Source: JBLHKS01 sp047620505
Lineage (GTDB): Bacteria > Verrucomicrobiota > Verrucomicrobiia > Verrucomicrobiales > DEV007
Direction: 5' to 3'
Assembly: GCA_047620505.1 (NCBI GenBank)
Contig: JBLHKS010000001.1
Location: 62,001-126,000 of the forward strand
Length of the DNA: 64,000 nt
Shown here: piece by piece, positions 8,013 to 15,525 of the stretch
Layout of the letters: every line of letters starts with the position of its first letter
How positions within the stretch are numbered: the first letter of the stretch is position 1
Notes under the pieces: model-generated
Told to the model about the DNA's origin: nothing
The model's input: the letters and a program-made list of their open reading frames with translations, nothing else
Databases searched by the model: none
Position numbers and translations under genes: made by a program

Positions 8013-9083
8013 TTGAGCAAATTCCCGCCCATCGCCCAGCGCTGGAATTTCCAAGCCGGATGGCTTTTGGTCTTCCTCCTTGCCGGAATCGGGAGCGTTT
8101 GTGCGCAAAACGACGATCAGCTGAGGCCGGTTAATCCGCGCGCTGCGGGTTTGATCGAGCAGGGGCCGATTACCGAGATCGAAGATCCGGCAATCATCGC
8201 TCTTCGAATGTTGAAAGGTGTGAAGCACTCGATCGTCCGGGTTTTCTGGAAAAAGGACGAAGGCGCGGTTCACACCCCCGGTTTCTGTGTGGCTGAAGGA
8301 ATGTTTTTGAGCGTCCGAGGCGAGGCCAAGCTCCACGAAGACGTCATTCTTCGAACGGAATCGGGCACCGATCATCGCTCGAATGTTGTCTTGGTCGATC
8401 TCGCGTCCGGGCTGGTTTTGATCCGGGGCGCGAAGGACGATCAATCCGTTCTTCCGCTCAAACTCGGCGGTAGTCGGAATATCTACATTGGCGATCAGCT
8501 CTTCGGATTGGGCCTGAATACAGAAGGCCTTGCGGAGCGGGGAATCGTCGGTGCTCTGATCGGTCGAGACCGGTCGGTTGACGGAAAATCGCTTCCGATC
8601 GCGCATCTCAGGCCGGAAATTCCAGATGGCCTTTCCGATGGCGGCTTGCCGATCATCAATCGTGAAGGCGAGGTGATCGGGATCGATTTAGGAAAGACGT
8701 TAGACGATGAAGGTGAGGAATTTCACGCCCTCCCGGCCGAAGTCGCGGTGAAATTGATCACCGATCTTCAGGATTTCGGTCAGCGCAAGGATGCCTGGCT
8801 GGGATTGACGTTCAACACCGGAACGACCACCCCAAAAGTTGTTTCCGTTCGCCCTGGATCGCCTGGTGATCGCGCTAACATTCAGCCAGGCGACGTTGTG
8901 ATTCAGTTCGCCGGCGCGCGGATCGACACGATCGATGACTTGGCTGACGTTTGTTATACCTTGAGTCCTGGACGTGAAGTTCCGGTAGACGTTTTACGTG
9001 GAGTGACCCGGGTGCAGCGTTCTTTGGAGCCCACGGCTGCCTCCGATCGGCCCGGTGGCGGCGAGCCCGGTGCGGCACCCTGA
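8013..9083 (+). CDS. Exported HtrA-like protein with PDZ domain, catalytic residues apparently lost
   Basis: The frame opens earlier, inside the previous gene, so I take the TTG at 8013, which gives a signal peptide (GWLLVFLLAGIGSVCA) and follows the preceding stop. The 356-residue product has a trypsin-like region and a C-terminal PDZ domain (about 255-335, with AWLGL and PGDVVIQFAG). In active HtrA proteases a His follows the first strands, an Asp precedes LAVL and a Ser sits in GNSGG. Here the His position reads FLSVRG, the Asp survives in DLASGLVLI, and the Ser loop is altered to GLSDGGLP. It therefore looks like a pseudoprotease that could sense or bind misfolded envelope proteins for the adjacent ECF system. 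Confidence in the fold is good and in inactivity moderate. Confidence 0.72.
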   Translation: MSKFPPIAQRWNFQAGWLLVFLLAGIGSVCAQNDDQLRPVNPRAAGLIEQGPITEIEDPAIIALRMLKGVKHSIVRVFWKKDEGAVHTPGFCVAEGMFLSVRGEAKLHEDVILRTESGTDHRSNVVLVDLASGLVLIRGAKDDQSVLPLKLGGSRNIYIGDQLFGLGLNTEGLAERGIVGALIGRDRSVDGKSLPIAHLRPEIPDGLSDGGLPIINREGEVIGIDLGKTLDDEGEEFHALPAEVAVKLITDLQDFGQRKDAWLGLTFNTGTTTPKVVSVRPGSPGDRANIQPGDVVIQFAGARIDTIDDLADVCYTLSPGREVPVDVLRGVTRVQRSLEPTAASDRPGGGEPGAAP

Positions 9084-9317
9084 ATTTCGGATCGCCTCAC
9101 TTGCGCCAACAGTTGCTGAGTGTATTCTGGCGGCCTCCTTCCTGGATGAAACATTCACCAAAGAACCTTTTCGCAAAACACGCCCGAGTCTCTTGGGTCG
9201 TCGCGATGCGAATTTGGCTTCTTGCCTGACCTCAGGCTCAAGGGTGAATCGTTAGTTTTGTCTGTCCCGTTTCAGGGCACGTTCTTTCGGAAGCTCTTGG
9301 GCTATTTCGAGAACGAT
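9084..9317. other. 234-base gap before the EamA gene
   Basis: No convincing gene. One short hairpin, GCCTGA-CC-TCAGGC at 9224-9237, can be extended by three pairs past a two-base bulge. It has no adjacent T-run. No promoter match was convincing. Confidence 0.4.
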
Positions 9318-10247
9318 ATGAAGTCCACACCAACAATCGCACTGGCTCGCCAGATCCCGATTCCCGCTCAAAACGCTCCCTTTGTAGGCAATGTCACGCG
9401 CGGAAGTCTCTTTATGGGCGCTTCGATTGTTTTCTTCGCGAGCCACGCGCTGCTGATCAAAGTGCTTTACGTTTCGCATGGAGTCAGCCCCTGGCAGACG
9501 CTCTGGTTTCGCTTTTCGGTTGGTTGCGTCGTGACGGCCGCCGTTTTTTTGCCACGGGGCGAGCTGAAACCCTGGCGAGTGTGGAATCGTCGATTGCTTA
9601 TTTTGCGTGGCATTTTCGGCGTCGTTGGAACCGCGCTCTATTATTATACGATCCCGCTGGTGGGTGCCGGAATCGCAACGCTTCTCGGGTGCTCGTACGT
9701 TGTGTTTTCGATCCTGCTCGCCGCCTGGCTTTTGCGTGAGAAATTGACTTTGGCACGCGGAATCTGGGTAGGGATCACTTTTGTCGGCCTGGCCACCCTG
9801 ACGTATTCTCCTGAATCGAGCCATGGACCGGCAACCGTCTGGACCTACGTTTTTGCCTTTGCCGGCGGGCTTTGCGCGGCCTGCGTTATCGTCACGATCC
9901 GAAAACTGCATCGGACTGAAGCCACACCCACGATTTTCTGGGCTCAGTGCGCTTGGGGACTTCTTTTGACGACACCGATTCTGGCTTTCGTCTGGGTAAC
10001 TCCAAATCTCGTCGGCTGGTCCTTGCTTTTGCTCTGCGGTCTACTTTCTGCGCTCGGCCAGCTGTTCATGACGGCCGGATTTCGTCACCTTCCGGTCGCG
10101 ATCGGCTCAGGATTCCAGATGGGCCTGCCTGTGCTCGCGACATTGGGCGGAGTCGCGTTTCTTGGTGAGCAACTTGGGTTCCTTCAATGGATCGCGGCAG
10201 CGGTTGTCGTCATAGGCACGTGGCGGACGGTCTCAATCCGAAACTGA
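9318..10247 (+). CDS. EamA/DMT-family transporter
   Basis: The ATG at 9318 is preferred because the upstream extension of the frame has no hydrophobic or conserved content. The 309-residue protein has ten hydrophobic segments in two halves, the typical EamA duplicated layout. Visible marks are the first helix with FASHALLIKVLY, the YYYTIPLVGAGIATLL segment ending half one, and the PVAIGSGFQMGLPVLATLGGVAFLGEQL block ending half two. Such drug/metabolite transporters export amino acids or other small molecules; the substrate is not predictable. It stands alone, and a copy of the 12-base palindrome lies 8 bases after its stop. Confidence 0.9.
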   Translation: MKSTPTIALARQIPIPAQNAPFVGNVTRGSLFMGASIVFFASHALLIKVLYVSHGVSPWQTLWFRFSVGCVVTAAVFLPRGELKPWRVWNRRLLILRGIFGVVGTALYYYTIPLVGAGIATLLGCSYVVFSILLAAWLLREKLTLARGIWVGITFVGLATLTYSPESSHGPATVWTYVFAFAGGLCAACVIVTIRKLHRTEATPTIFWAQCAWGLLLTTPILAFVWVTPNLVGWSLLLLCGLLSALGQLFMTAGFRHLPVAIGSGFQMGLPVLATLGGVAFLGEQLGFLQWIAAAVVVIGTWRTVSIRN

Positions 10248-10254
10248 AGTCGCT

Positions 10255-10266
10255 CAGCAGCTGCTG
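10255..10266. repeat. Intergenic copy of CAGCAGCTGCTG
   Basis: It lies in the 32-base gap between two convergent genes, 8 bases after one stop and 13 before the other, so no protein sequence explains it. The flanks (T before, G after) match the Y/R preference. Confidence 0.93.
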
Positions 10267-10279
10267 GGAGCTGAGAATA

Positions 10280-12103
10280 CTAAGCTTTGAGTAGCCAAGT
10301 CTTCATTGGCCCTTTTCCCTTAACCTCGATCTCTCCCCTGGACTCGAATTCGAATTCCGGGTTGTTTTCGAGAATGTGGAACAGATTTTCCGAAATATGG
10401 ACCTTCGCGGGAACGCCGTGAGACTCCATTCGGCTAGCGATGTTAACGGTGTCGCCCCAGAGATCGTAGATGAACTTGCTGGTTCCGATCACGCCCGCGA
10501 CCACCGGCCCGCTATTCAAACCAACGCGAACATTGAGGCTGACTCCTCGCGCATCGGCGATTTTGTGAATGGAATCGAGCATGCCTTTGGCCATCCTCAT
10601 CATTCGTTCGGCGTGGTCAGGTTGCGGGTCAGGCAACCCGGTGACCGCCATGTAGCAGTCGCCGATCGTCTTGATTTTTTCGACTCCGTTCTCTTTTGCG
10701 ACCCGATCGAAGTCGGTGAAAATATCGTTCAGAACCGAAACGACGTCAGTTGCGTCGAGCTTCCCAGACATCTGAGTGAATCCGACGATGTCCGCAAAAA
10801 GGACCGTCACGCATTCAAAAGAATCTGCGATGACCTGCTCGCCACTCTTGAGTCGAGTTGCAATCGGACCAGGTAGAATATTTAAAAGCAGTTCCTCGTT
10901 TTCTCGATTCTTCTGTTCAATGATCTCCGTTTTGCCGCGGATGTTTCCGATCATCTTGTTAAATGTGGTCGCGAGCTGACCAATTTCTCCTCCAGTGATC
11001 ACCGGGCTTTCGACATCGAGGCGGCCTTTTTCGACCTCCTTGGCTGTGTCGCTCAAAAGCCCGATAGGCGTTGTGATGTGGCTGGCGAGTCGGACTGCGA
11101 TTATCAGACCACCAATGAAAACGCCCACTATGATAACGAGGACCATTCTGATAAGATCTCTGCTGGATTTGATGGTTGAAACGACCTGCTTTGTCCCTTC
11201 GTCTCGGCCGCGATCTGCAAAGGCGCTTGTCGTTTCTCCCACCGCTCTGGCGGCGTTTCCTAACTCTTCGGTTTTGGCGGCGATTCGAACATCGATTTCC
11301 ACCAGCTTTGAAAATCGGTCCAAGTAAACACCGATGCCGATCGCCATCGCAGTAATCAGTTCCTCGGAGTGCTCCGCATCTCTTCCCGCTTTCTCAAGGT
11401 TTGCGGCAGATTGTTTGACCAATTCGACATACTGCTCTTCTCCGCGCAAAAGGTAGTCCTTTTCGTGCCGTCTCAACTGGAGAAGGGAAATCATGAGTGG
11501 TTCAAGAGCCGGATCCTCCTTAATCATGGCTTCAAGTGCATGCGCCTGACTACGAAACTCCCCGATCAAGCCGGTGTCGATGAAGCCATGCTCTTTATTT
11601 AGCTCAACTAAATCTGTGAACCCTTCGAAGTAGATAAATGCTTCTTCGGCCGCCTTATCGAGTTGTGGCCTGAGTTCCTCCTGAGTCTCTTCAGAAAACT
11701 TGGCGAGAATTGTTCCAATGTCATTTACTGTTGTTTTGCCTTCTTCAAAAACTGCGTTGAACGCATCGACATACGTTCTTTCGGCTGTTTCGAAGTCGGC
11801 ATCACGCCAGTGAAGGAGAAAATCATTTTCATATTCGCGGGCTTGCAGCAGCTGATTGTGGGCCGTTGTGGAGAGAGACATCAGACGATAGCCGTGGTCG
11901 ATCGCTTCCGTAAATCCTCTCCGCAATTCCAGAAGTCCGTATATGCAAAGTGCCGCCGTCGCCGCGAGGCAGATAAGCAGAGCTCCGAATCCAACCGAAA
12001 GCTTTGAACGGATTTTAAAGTTGCGCAGAAACTTGAATGGCAGGGAAACCGAAGTTGAAGCTTTGGATCGTTCGTCTTCAGTTTCTTTGTCAGAATTGCT
12101 CAT
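10280..12103 (-). CDS. Membrane-bound class III adenylate cyclase with HAMP domain
   Basis: A 607-residue sensor cyclase. A first membrane helix (about 36-58) is followed by a long helical extracytoplasmic sensor of about 260 residues, resembling the helical bimodular type with an NQLLQAREYENDFLL helix. Then come a second membrane helix (about 322-342), a HAMP linker, a short coiled coil with ENEELLLNILP, and the cyclase domain. The catalytic domain has the metal motif VLFADIVGFT, KTIGDCYMAV with Lys at the base-selecting position, and YDLWGDTVNIASRME with Asp at the second such position. Lys and Asp indicate ATP rather than GTP as substrate. The product, cAMP, would report an extracellular signal. 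The gene is more A+T rich than its neighbours. It diverges from the sulfatase at 12251. Confidence 0.93.
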   Translation of the reverse strand: MSNSDKETEDERSKASTSVSLPFKFLRNFKIRSKLSVGFGALLICLAATAALCIYGLLELRRGFTEAIDHGYRLMSLSTTAHNQLLQAREYENDFLLHWRDADFETAERTYVDAFNAVFEEGKTTVNDIGTILAKFSEETQEELRPQLDKAAEEAFIYFEGFTDLVELNKEHGFIDTGLIGEFRSQAHALEAMIKEDPALEPLMISLLQLRRHEKDYLLRGEEQYVELVKQSAANLEKAGRDAEHSEELITAMAIGIGVYLDRFSKLVEIDVRIAAKTEELGNAARAVGETTSAFADRGRDEGTKQVVSTIKSSRDLIRMVLVIIVGVFIGGLIIAVRLASHITTPIGLLSDTAKEVEKGRLDVESPVITGGEIGQLATTFNKMIGNIRGKTEIIEQKNRENEELLLNILPGPIATRLKSGEQVIADSFECVTVLFADIVGFTQMSGKLDATDVVSVLNDIFTDFDRVAKENGVEKIKTIGDCYMAVTGLPDPQPDHAERMMRMAKGMLDSIHKIADARGVSLNVRVGLNSGPVVAGVIGTSKFIYDLWGDTVNIASRMESHGVPAKVHISENLFHILENNPEFEFESRGEIEVKGKGPMKTWLLKA

Positions 12104-12250
12104 TTTTTGGAAATCGCGGAGGGTTAAGGGCTAGTTTTCCCTAATACGACGATGCTCGTCAAGGATGATATTAAAAAATAGAAGTTAGAACAGCCAAGCA
12201 CTTTCGATGAACGAATTGACGCCTGCCTGGCCGCCTCTTAGGGTCGACTC

Positions 12251-14173
12251 ATGCGAAAATCTCTGCTCTGCTCCCTGATTCTTGTCCCAGCAGCTGCTGG
12301 CCTGGCACAGGACTCGGATTTACCTAATATTCTGTGGTTCACCGCCGAGGACATGAGCCCGGCTCTCGGTTGCTACGGCGATGATTACGCTTATACGCCG
12401 AACATCGACAAACTTGCCGGGGAAGGTGTTCGTTATACCAACGCATTTGCGACCGCGCCGGTTTGCTCGCCCGCGCGGAGCACGCTGATCACAGGCGTCT
12501 ATGCAACGTCGATGGGAACGCAGCGGCTCCGCAGCCAGTTTCCCATCCCCGATCATGTGGTCGGATTTCCGAAGTACCTCCGAGACCTGGGATTTTACAC
12601 GACCAACAACTTCAAGACCGATTACAACTGCGATCAGCACCAGCGATTGATCGATGAGAGCTGGAATGAAGTCAGCGACACGGCGCATTGGAGGGGGAAA
12701 AAGGACGGTCAGCCGTTTTTCCACATCTTTAACGATATGGATTCTCATCAATCGCGATCGATGGTCTGGCCATATTCTGAATTTGCAGAGAAAATTCAAA
12801 GCCAACTGCCGAGGGACCTTCATCACGATCCTGACAAGGCACCGATTCCGCCGTATTGGCCCGATACCGAGATCATTCGTCGAGAGCAGGCTCGCTTTTA
12901 TGATTGCGTAAGCGTGATGGACAAGCATCTGGGTGAAATGCTCGCTCAGTTGGAAGAAGACGGCCTGGCGGACAACACGATTGTCTTTTTCTATAGCGAT
13001 CACGGATCCGGCATGCCGCGACACAAACGCAATTTGCAGGAAACCGGAATCCACGTGCCGCTGATTATTCGGTTTCCTGAAAAGTGGAAGCACCTTGCCC
13101 CTGCCGAACCGGGCGAAACCGTCGACCGACTGGTGAGTTTCGTAGATTTTGCTCCGACGGTCTTCAGTTTGCTCGGCATCGACATTCCGGACCACATGAT
13201 GGGAACTGCTTTTCTCGGCAAGAAGGCTGGAGAGCCCAGGGAATACGTTTTTGCTGCGCGAGATCGCGTTGACGAGGCGAATGACGTTTCGCGCTGCGTG
13301 CGTGACAAGCGTTGGCTCTACATTCAGAATTACATGCCGCATATTTCGCCGAATCAGCCCTGTTTCTGGCCTGGCCAAGGTGATATTCGCAAAGAGATTC
13401 ACGCATTGGCTGACGCGGGCGAAATTCCAAAAGATACGCCCGCCTGGGCCTATGCAGGGCCGCGAAAGCCCCGAGAAGAGCTCTACGACACCGAAGCGGA
13501 TCCGCTGTGCTTGAATAATCTCGCCAAAGGCGGCGAGCATAAAGAAGAAGTCGGTCGATTGCGGAAAGAGCTCAGAAGCTGGAGCTCGCGAACCGGCGAT
13601 ACGGGTTTTATTTCTGAAATTATTGCAGCGAAAATGGCTGAAGAGAAGCCGCTCTTTGCCTACAAGAAAAATGATCGAATCTGGCGTGAACTGCGCGATG
13701 CAGCTCAGCTATCCGGGATGGGCGCTCCGCATCAGCCGAAGATGCGAGAAGCTTTAGAAGACGAGGATCCGGCGATCCGATATTGGGGAGCTGTAGCGCT
13801 CCGGGCGCTTGGGAAAAAGGCCAGCGGATCAAGTGAAGCCCTGATCGCGGCTTTGGAAGACGACTCTGCAGCCGTTCGAATCGAGGCAGCAGCTGCTCTG
13901 GCTGAAATTGGTGATCTAGAGCGCAGTTTAGAGGCCCTGACGAAGGACTTGGCCGGCGAAGATCTCATTGCTGCGCTCTACGCAGCTCGTGCGATCGAGC
14001 TGATCGGACCAAAGCGAGCTAAATCGGCGATTCCCGCGATGAGGGCTGCATCGGAACGCGCCAAAACTGGAATGGGAGAGGTCGTGAACCCGCTGATCCC
14101 GGGCGAAACAGACAAATTTATGTTTCTCGGATTCTCTGTCGATTCGTTCCTCGCAAAGGCGGACCAACAATAG
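12251..14173 (+). CDS. Secreted sulfatase with C-terminal HEAT repeats
   Basis: A 640-residue exported protein with a signal peptide ending near LAQ (residue 20). The sulfatase domain has the formylglycine motif CSPAR with Cys72, the metal-binding AEDMSP segment, YSDHGSGMPRHKR and LYDTEADP. Residues about 490-600 add HEAT-like helical repeats (DPAIRYWGAVALRALG, AAVRIEAAAALAEIG), an addition I associate with planctomycete and verrucomicrobial sulfatases. The repeats probably mediate substrate or partner binding. The enzyme needs a formylglycine-generating enzyme encoded elsewhere. The substrate is unknown. It carries a palindrome copy in the signal-peptide coding region (12288) and a 10-base core at 13888. 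Its stop is only 2 bases from that of the convergent lipoate-ligase gene. Confidence 0.94.
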   Translation: MRKSLLCSLILVPAAAGLAQDSDLPNILWFTAEDMSPALGCYGDDYAYTPNIDKLAGEGVRYTNAFATAPVCSPARSTLITGVYATSMGTQRLRSQFPIPDHVVGFPKYLRDLGFYTTNNFKTDYNCDQHQRLIDESWNEVSDTAHWRGKKDGQPFFHIFNDMDSHQSRSMVWPYSEFAEKIQSQLPRDLHHDPDKAPIPPYWPDTEIIRREQARFYDCVSVMDKHLGEMLAQLEEDGLADNTIVFFYSDHGSGMPRHKRNLQETGIHVPLIIRFPEKWKHLAPAEPGETVDRLVSFVDFAPTVFSLLGIDIPDHMMGTAFLGKKAGEPREYVFAARDRVDEANDVSRCVRDKRWLYIQNYMPHISPNQPCFWPGQGDIRKEIHALADAGEIPKDTPAWAYAGPRKPREELYDTEADPLCLNNLAKGGEHKEEVGRLRKELRSWSSRTGDTGFISEIIAAKMAEEKPLFAYKKNDRIWRELRDAAQLSGMGAPHQPKMREALEDEDPAIRYWGAVALRALGKKASGSSEALIAALEDDSAAVRIEAAAALAEIGDLERSLEALTKDLAGEDLIAALYAARAIELIGPKRAKSAIPAMRAASERAKTGMGEVVNPLIPGETDKFMFLGFSVDSFLAKADQQ

Positions 14174-14175
14174 CG

Positions 14176-14859
14176 TCAACGACGCTTAAGCCAGGATTCC
14201 AAGCCGTAGCGCTCTTTACTAAGTTGAGTCGCCTCGAATTCGATTTCTTGATCGATCTCAAGGCGAACAACCGACTCGGCAAGGTTTTCAGCGAACCGGT
14301 CGAAAAGAAGTTCATCAGGCCATGGATCAAGCTGAACGCTTCCTTGATGCAATAAACCATAGCGACCGCGGCGCTGGGCTGCTCCTGCGACTTTTCGCGA
14401 ATTGACGAGGACATCCAGATGCGAATGGCCTCCTCCAGCCGCAAAGCACTGATTTGGCTCTGGGGCGAAATTGCTGTCTGCCAATGAGGCAGTTATTCCG
14501 TTCGCTTCAAGAGTTGGCGTGAAGGCTCGATGAATCGTTTGATAGCTTTCGCTTGGACGGTCACGAGCGAGCGGCAACCCGCGAGGGACGATCAAAGTGT
14601 AAGTACGATCGTAACGATGATCAACGATTCCGCCGCCAGTCCATCTGCGGATCAGTTGAGGACCGGAACCGACTTGGGCTTCGATTTCGTTGAATTTTTG
14701 GAAATAGCCAAACGAGATCCAATCGCTTTCCCAATTATAAATCCTTAAGATTGGATTCATCGGACTTGACCGAAGAAGCGCTTCGTCCACGGCCATGTTT
14801 TCGGGGCCAGACCGAGGTATCGGGTCGTCTAAAATCTGCAGCTCACGGAATACAGGCAT
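14176..14859 (-). CDS. Lipoate-protein ligase / octanoyltransferase family protein
   Basis: A 227-residue cytoplasmic protein of the BPL/LplA/LipB fold. The lipoyl-binding RRWTGGGIVDH motif is at about residues 71-81 and the catalytic-Lys motif SRKVAGAAQRR at about 152-163, followed by LLHQGSV. These are the signature segments of LplA and LipM. Family members attach lipoate or octanoate to the lipoyl domains of 2-oxoacid dehydrogenases and the glycine cleavage H protein. At 227 residues it lacks the C-terminal domain of classical LplA, so it is nearer to LipM, LipL or stand-alone ligase types. No lipA or dehydrogenase gene is adjacent to settle which. It is convergent with the sulfatase gene. 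Confidence 0.85.
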   Translation of the reverse strand: MPVFRELQILDDPIPRSGPENMAVDEALLRSSPMNPILRIYNWESDWISFGYFQKFNEIEAQVGSGPQLIRRWTGGGIVDHRYDRTYTLIVPRGLPLARDRPSESYQTIHRAFTPTLEANGITASLADSNFAPEPNQCFAAGGGHSHLDVLVNSRKVAGAAQRRGRYGLLHQGSVQLDPWPDELLFDRFAENLAESVVRLEIDQEIEFEATQLSKERYGLESWLKRR

Positions 14860-14899
14860 TGGTACGGATTCTGAGACCTGAATTGCCGGATTTGACTAC

Positions 14900-14930
14900 A
14901 AAAAAAGGGAGCCGACTTTCGGCTCCCTTT
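14900..14930 (-). terminator. Rho-independent terminator
   Basis: A perfect 9-bp stem, GGGAGCCGA (14907-14915) with TCGGCTCCC (14919-14927), has a 3-base loop and, on the minus strand, is followed by a run of T (A7 on the plus strand at 14900-14906). It closes the gene at 14965-15426. On the plus strand only TTT follows. Confidence 0.88.
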
Positions 14931-14964
14931 GGTGTTTGAATTAACGAAATTATAAAAGCAACGA

Positions 14965-15426
14965 TCAGCCTTTGATGCTGTAACGAGACTTTTTCAACTT
15001 GCCCGTCTTTTTGACGCCCGGCATTTCCTTCAGCTTTTTCGCTACGGTCTGATAATTGACGCCGCTGGTATCGCTGATTTCTTTGCAGGAAAGACCAGCT
15101 GCTCCGGCCGGACCGAGCACATCAAGAATTGATGTGGTAACGGCTGCACTGCTCATACGCTTACGACTACCTCCGCGCCTTGTTTTCTTTTTAGCGGCTT
15201 TCTTCTTCGGTGCCGCATCGGCACTGGCAGCTGGTGCAGCAGCAGTAGATGCAGAGGCTGGTGGGCGTCCACGTCGCACTGCAGTTGTGGCGGCAGTAAT
15301 TTGGCCAGCCTGCATCTGTGCTTCACGAAGTTGGGCCTCGAGAATTTCAACACGGCGCTGATGTAACGCTGCGAGTTGATTCTCTAGGCGAGATATCTCA
15401 CGGCTCAATTGGGCAAGTTCACTCAT
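14965..15426 (-). CDS. Small basic protein: coiled coil, AT-hook-like motif, winged-helix-like C-terminus
   Basis: The ATG at 15426 is preferred (AGAGAG lies just upstream); another ATG in frame sits at 15444. The 153-residue product has an N-terminal helix likely to form a coiled coil (LSREISRLENQLAALHQRR), then RRGRPP, an AT-hook-like core, and an Ala/Lys/Arg-rich linker (PKKKAAKKKTRR) like that of bacterial histone-H1-like proteins. About 65 residues follow that look like a winged-helix domain (LSCKEISDTSGVNYQTVAKKLKEM) ending in a basic tail. I infer a nucleoid-associated or regulatory DNA-binding protein. No exact family is recognised. It has its own terminator and an inverted repeat at its start, so it is probably a single-gene unit. 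Confidence 0.75.
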   Translation of the reverse strand: MSELAQLSREISRLENQLAALHQRRVEILEAQLREAQMQAGQITAATTAVRRGRPPASASTAAAPAASADAAPKKKAAKKKTRRGGSRKRMSSAAVTTSILDVLGPAGAAGLSCKEISDTSGVNYQTVAKKLKEMPGVKKTGKLKKSRYSIKG

Positions 15427-15448
15427 AGATCTCTCTGTTTCCATACAA

Positions 15449-15463
15449 GACAGTTTCTGTCAA
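15449..15463 (-). promoter_or_regulatory. Inverted repeat with -35-like TTGACA
   Basis: GACAG-TTT-CTGTC at 15449-15461 is a perfect 5-bp inverted repeat, 23 bases upstream of the preferred ATG. On the minus strand it overlaps TTGACA (15463-15458). It could be an operator for an autoregulated gene. No good -10 box at 17 bases is visible, so this is tentative. Confidence 0.35.
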
Positions 15464-15525
15464 CTATCTTTTCTTAATAGAAGTTTACTTATCTACTACA
15501 TTATCAAAGTTAGAAAATAACTCCT

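Noticed and set aside
12320..13540. 406-codon open frame opposite the HEAT sulfatase
   Set aside because: The plus-strand gene has a signal peptide and all sulfatase motifs; the reverse frame has none.
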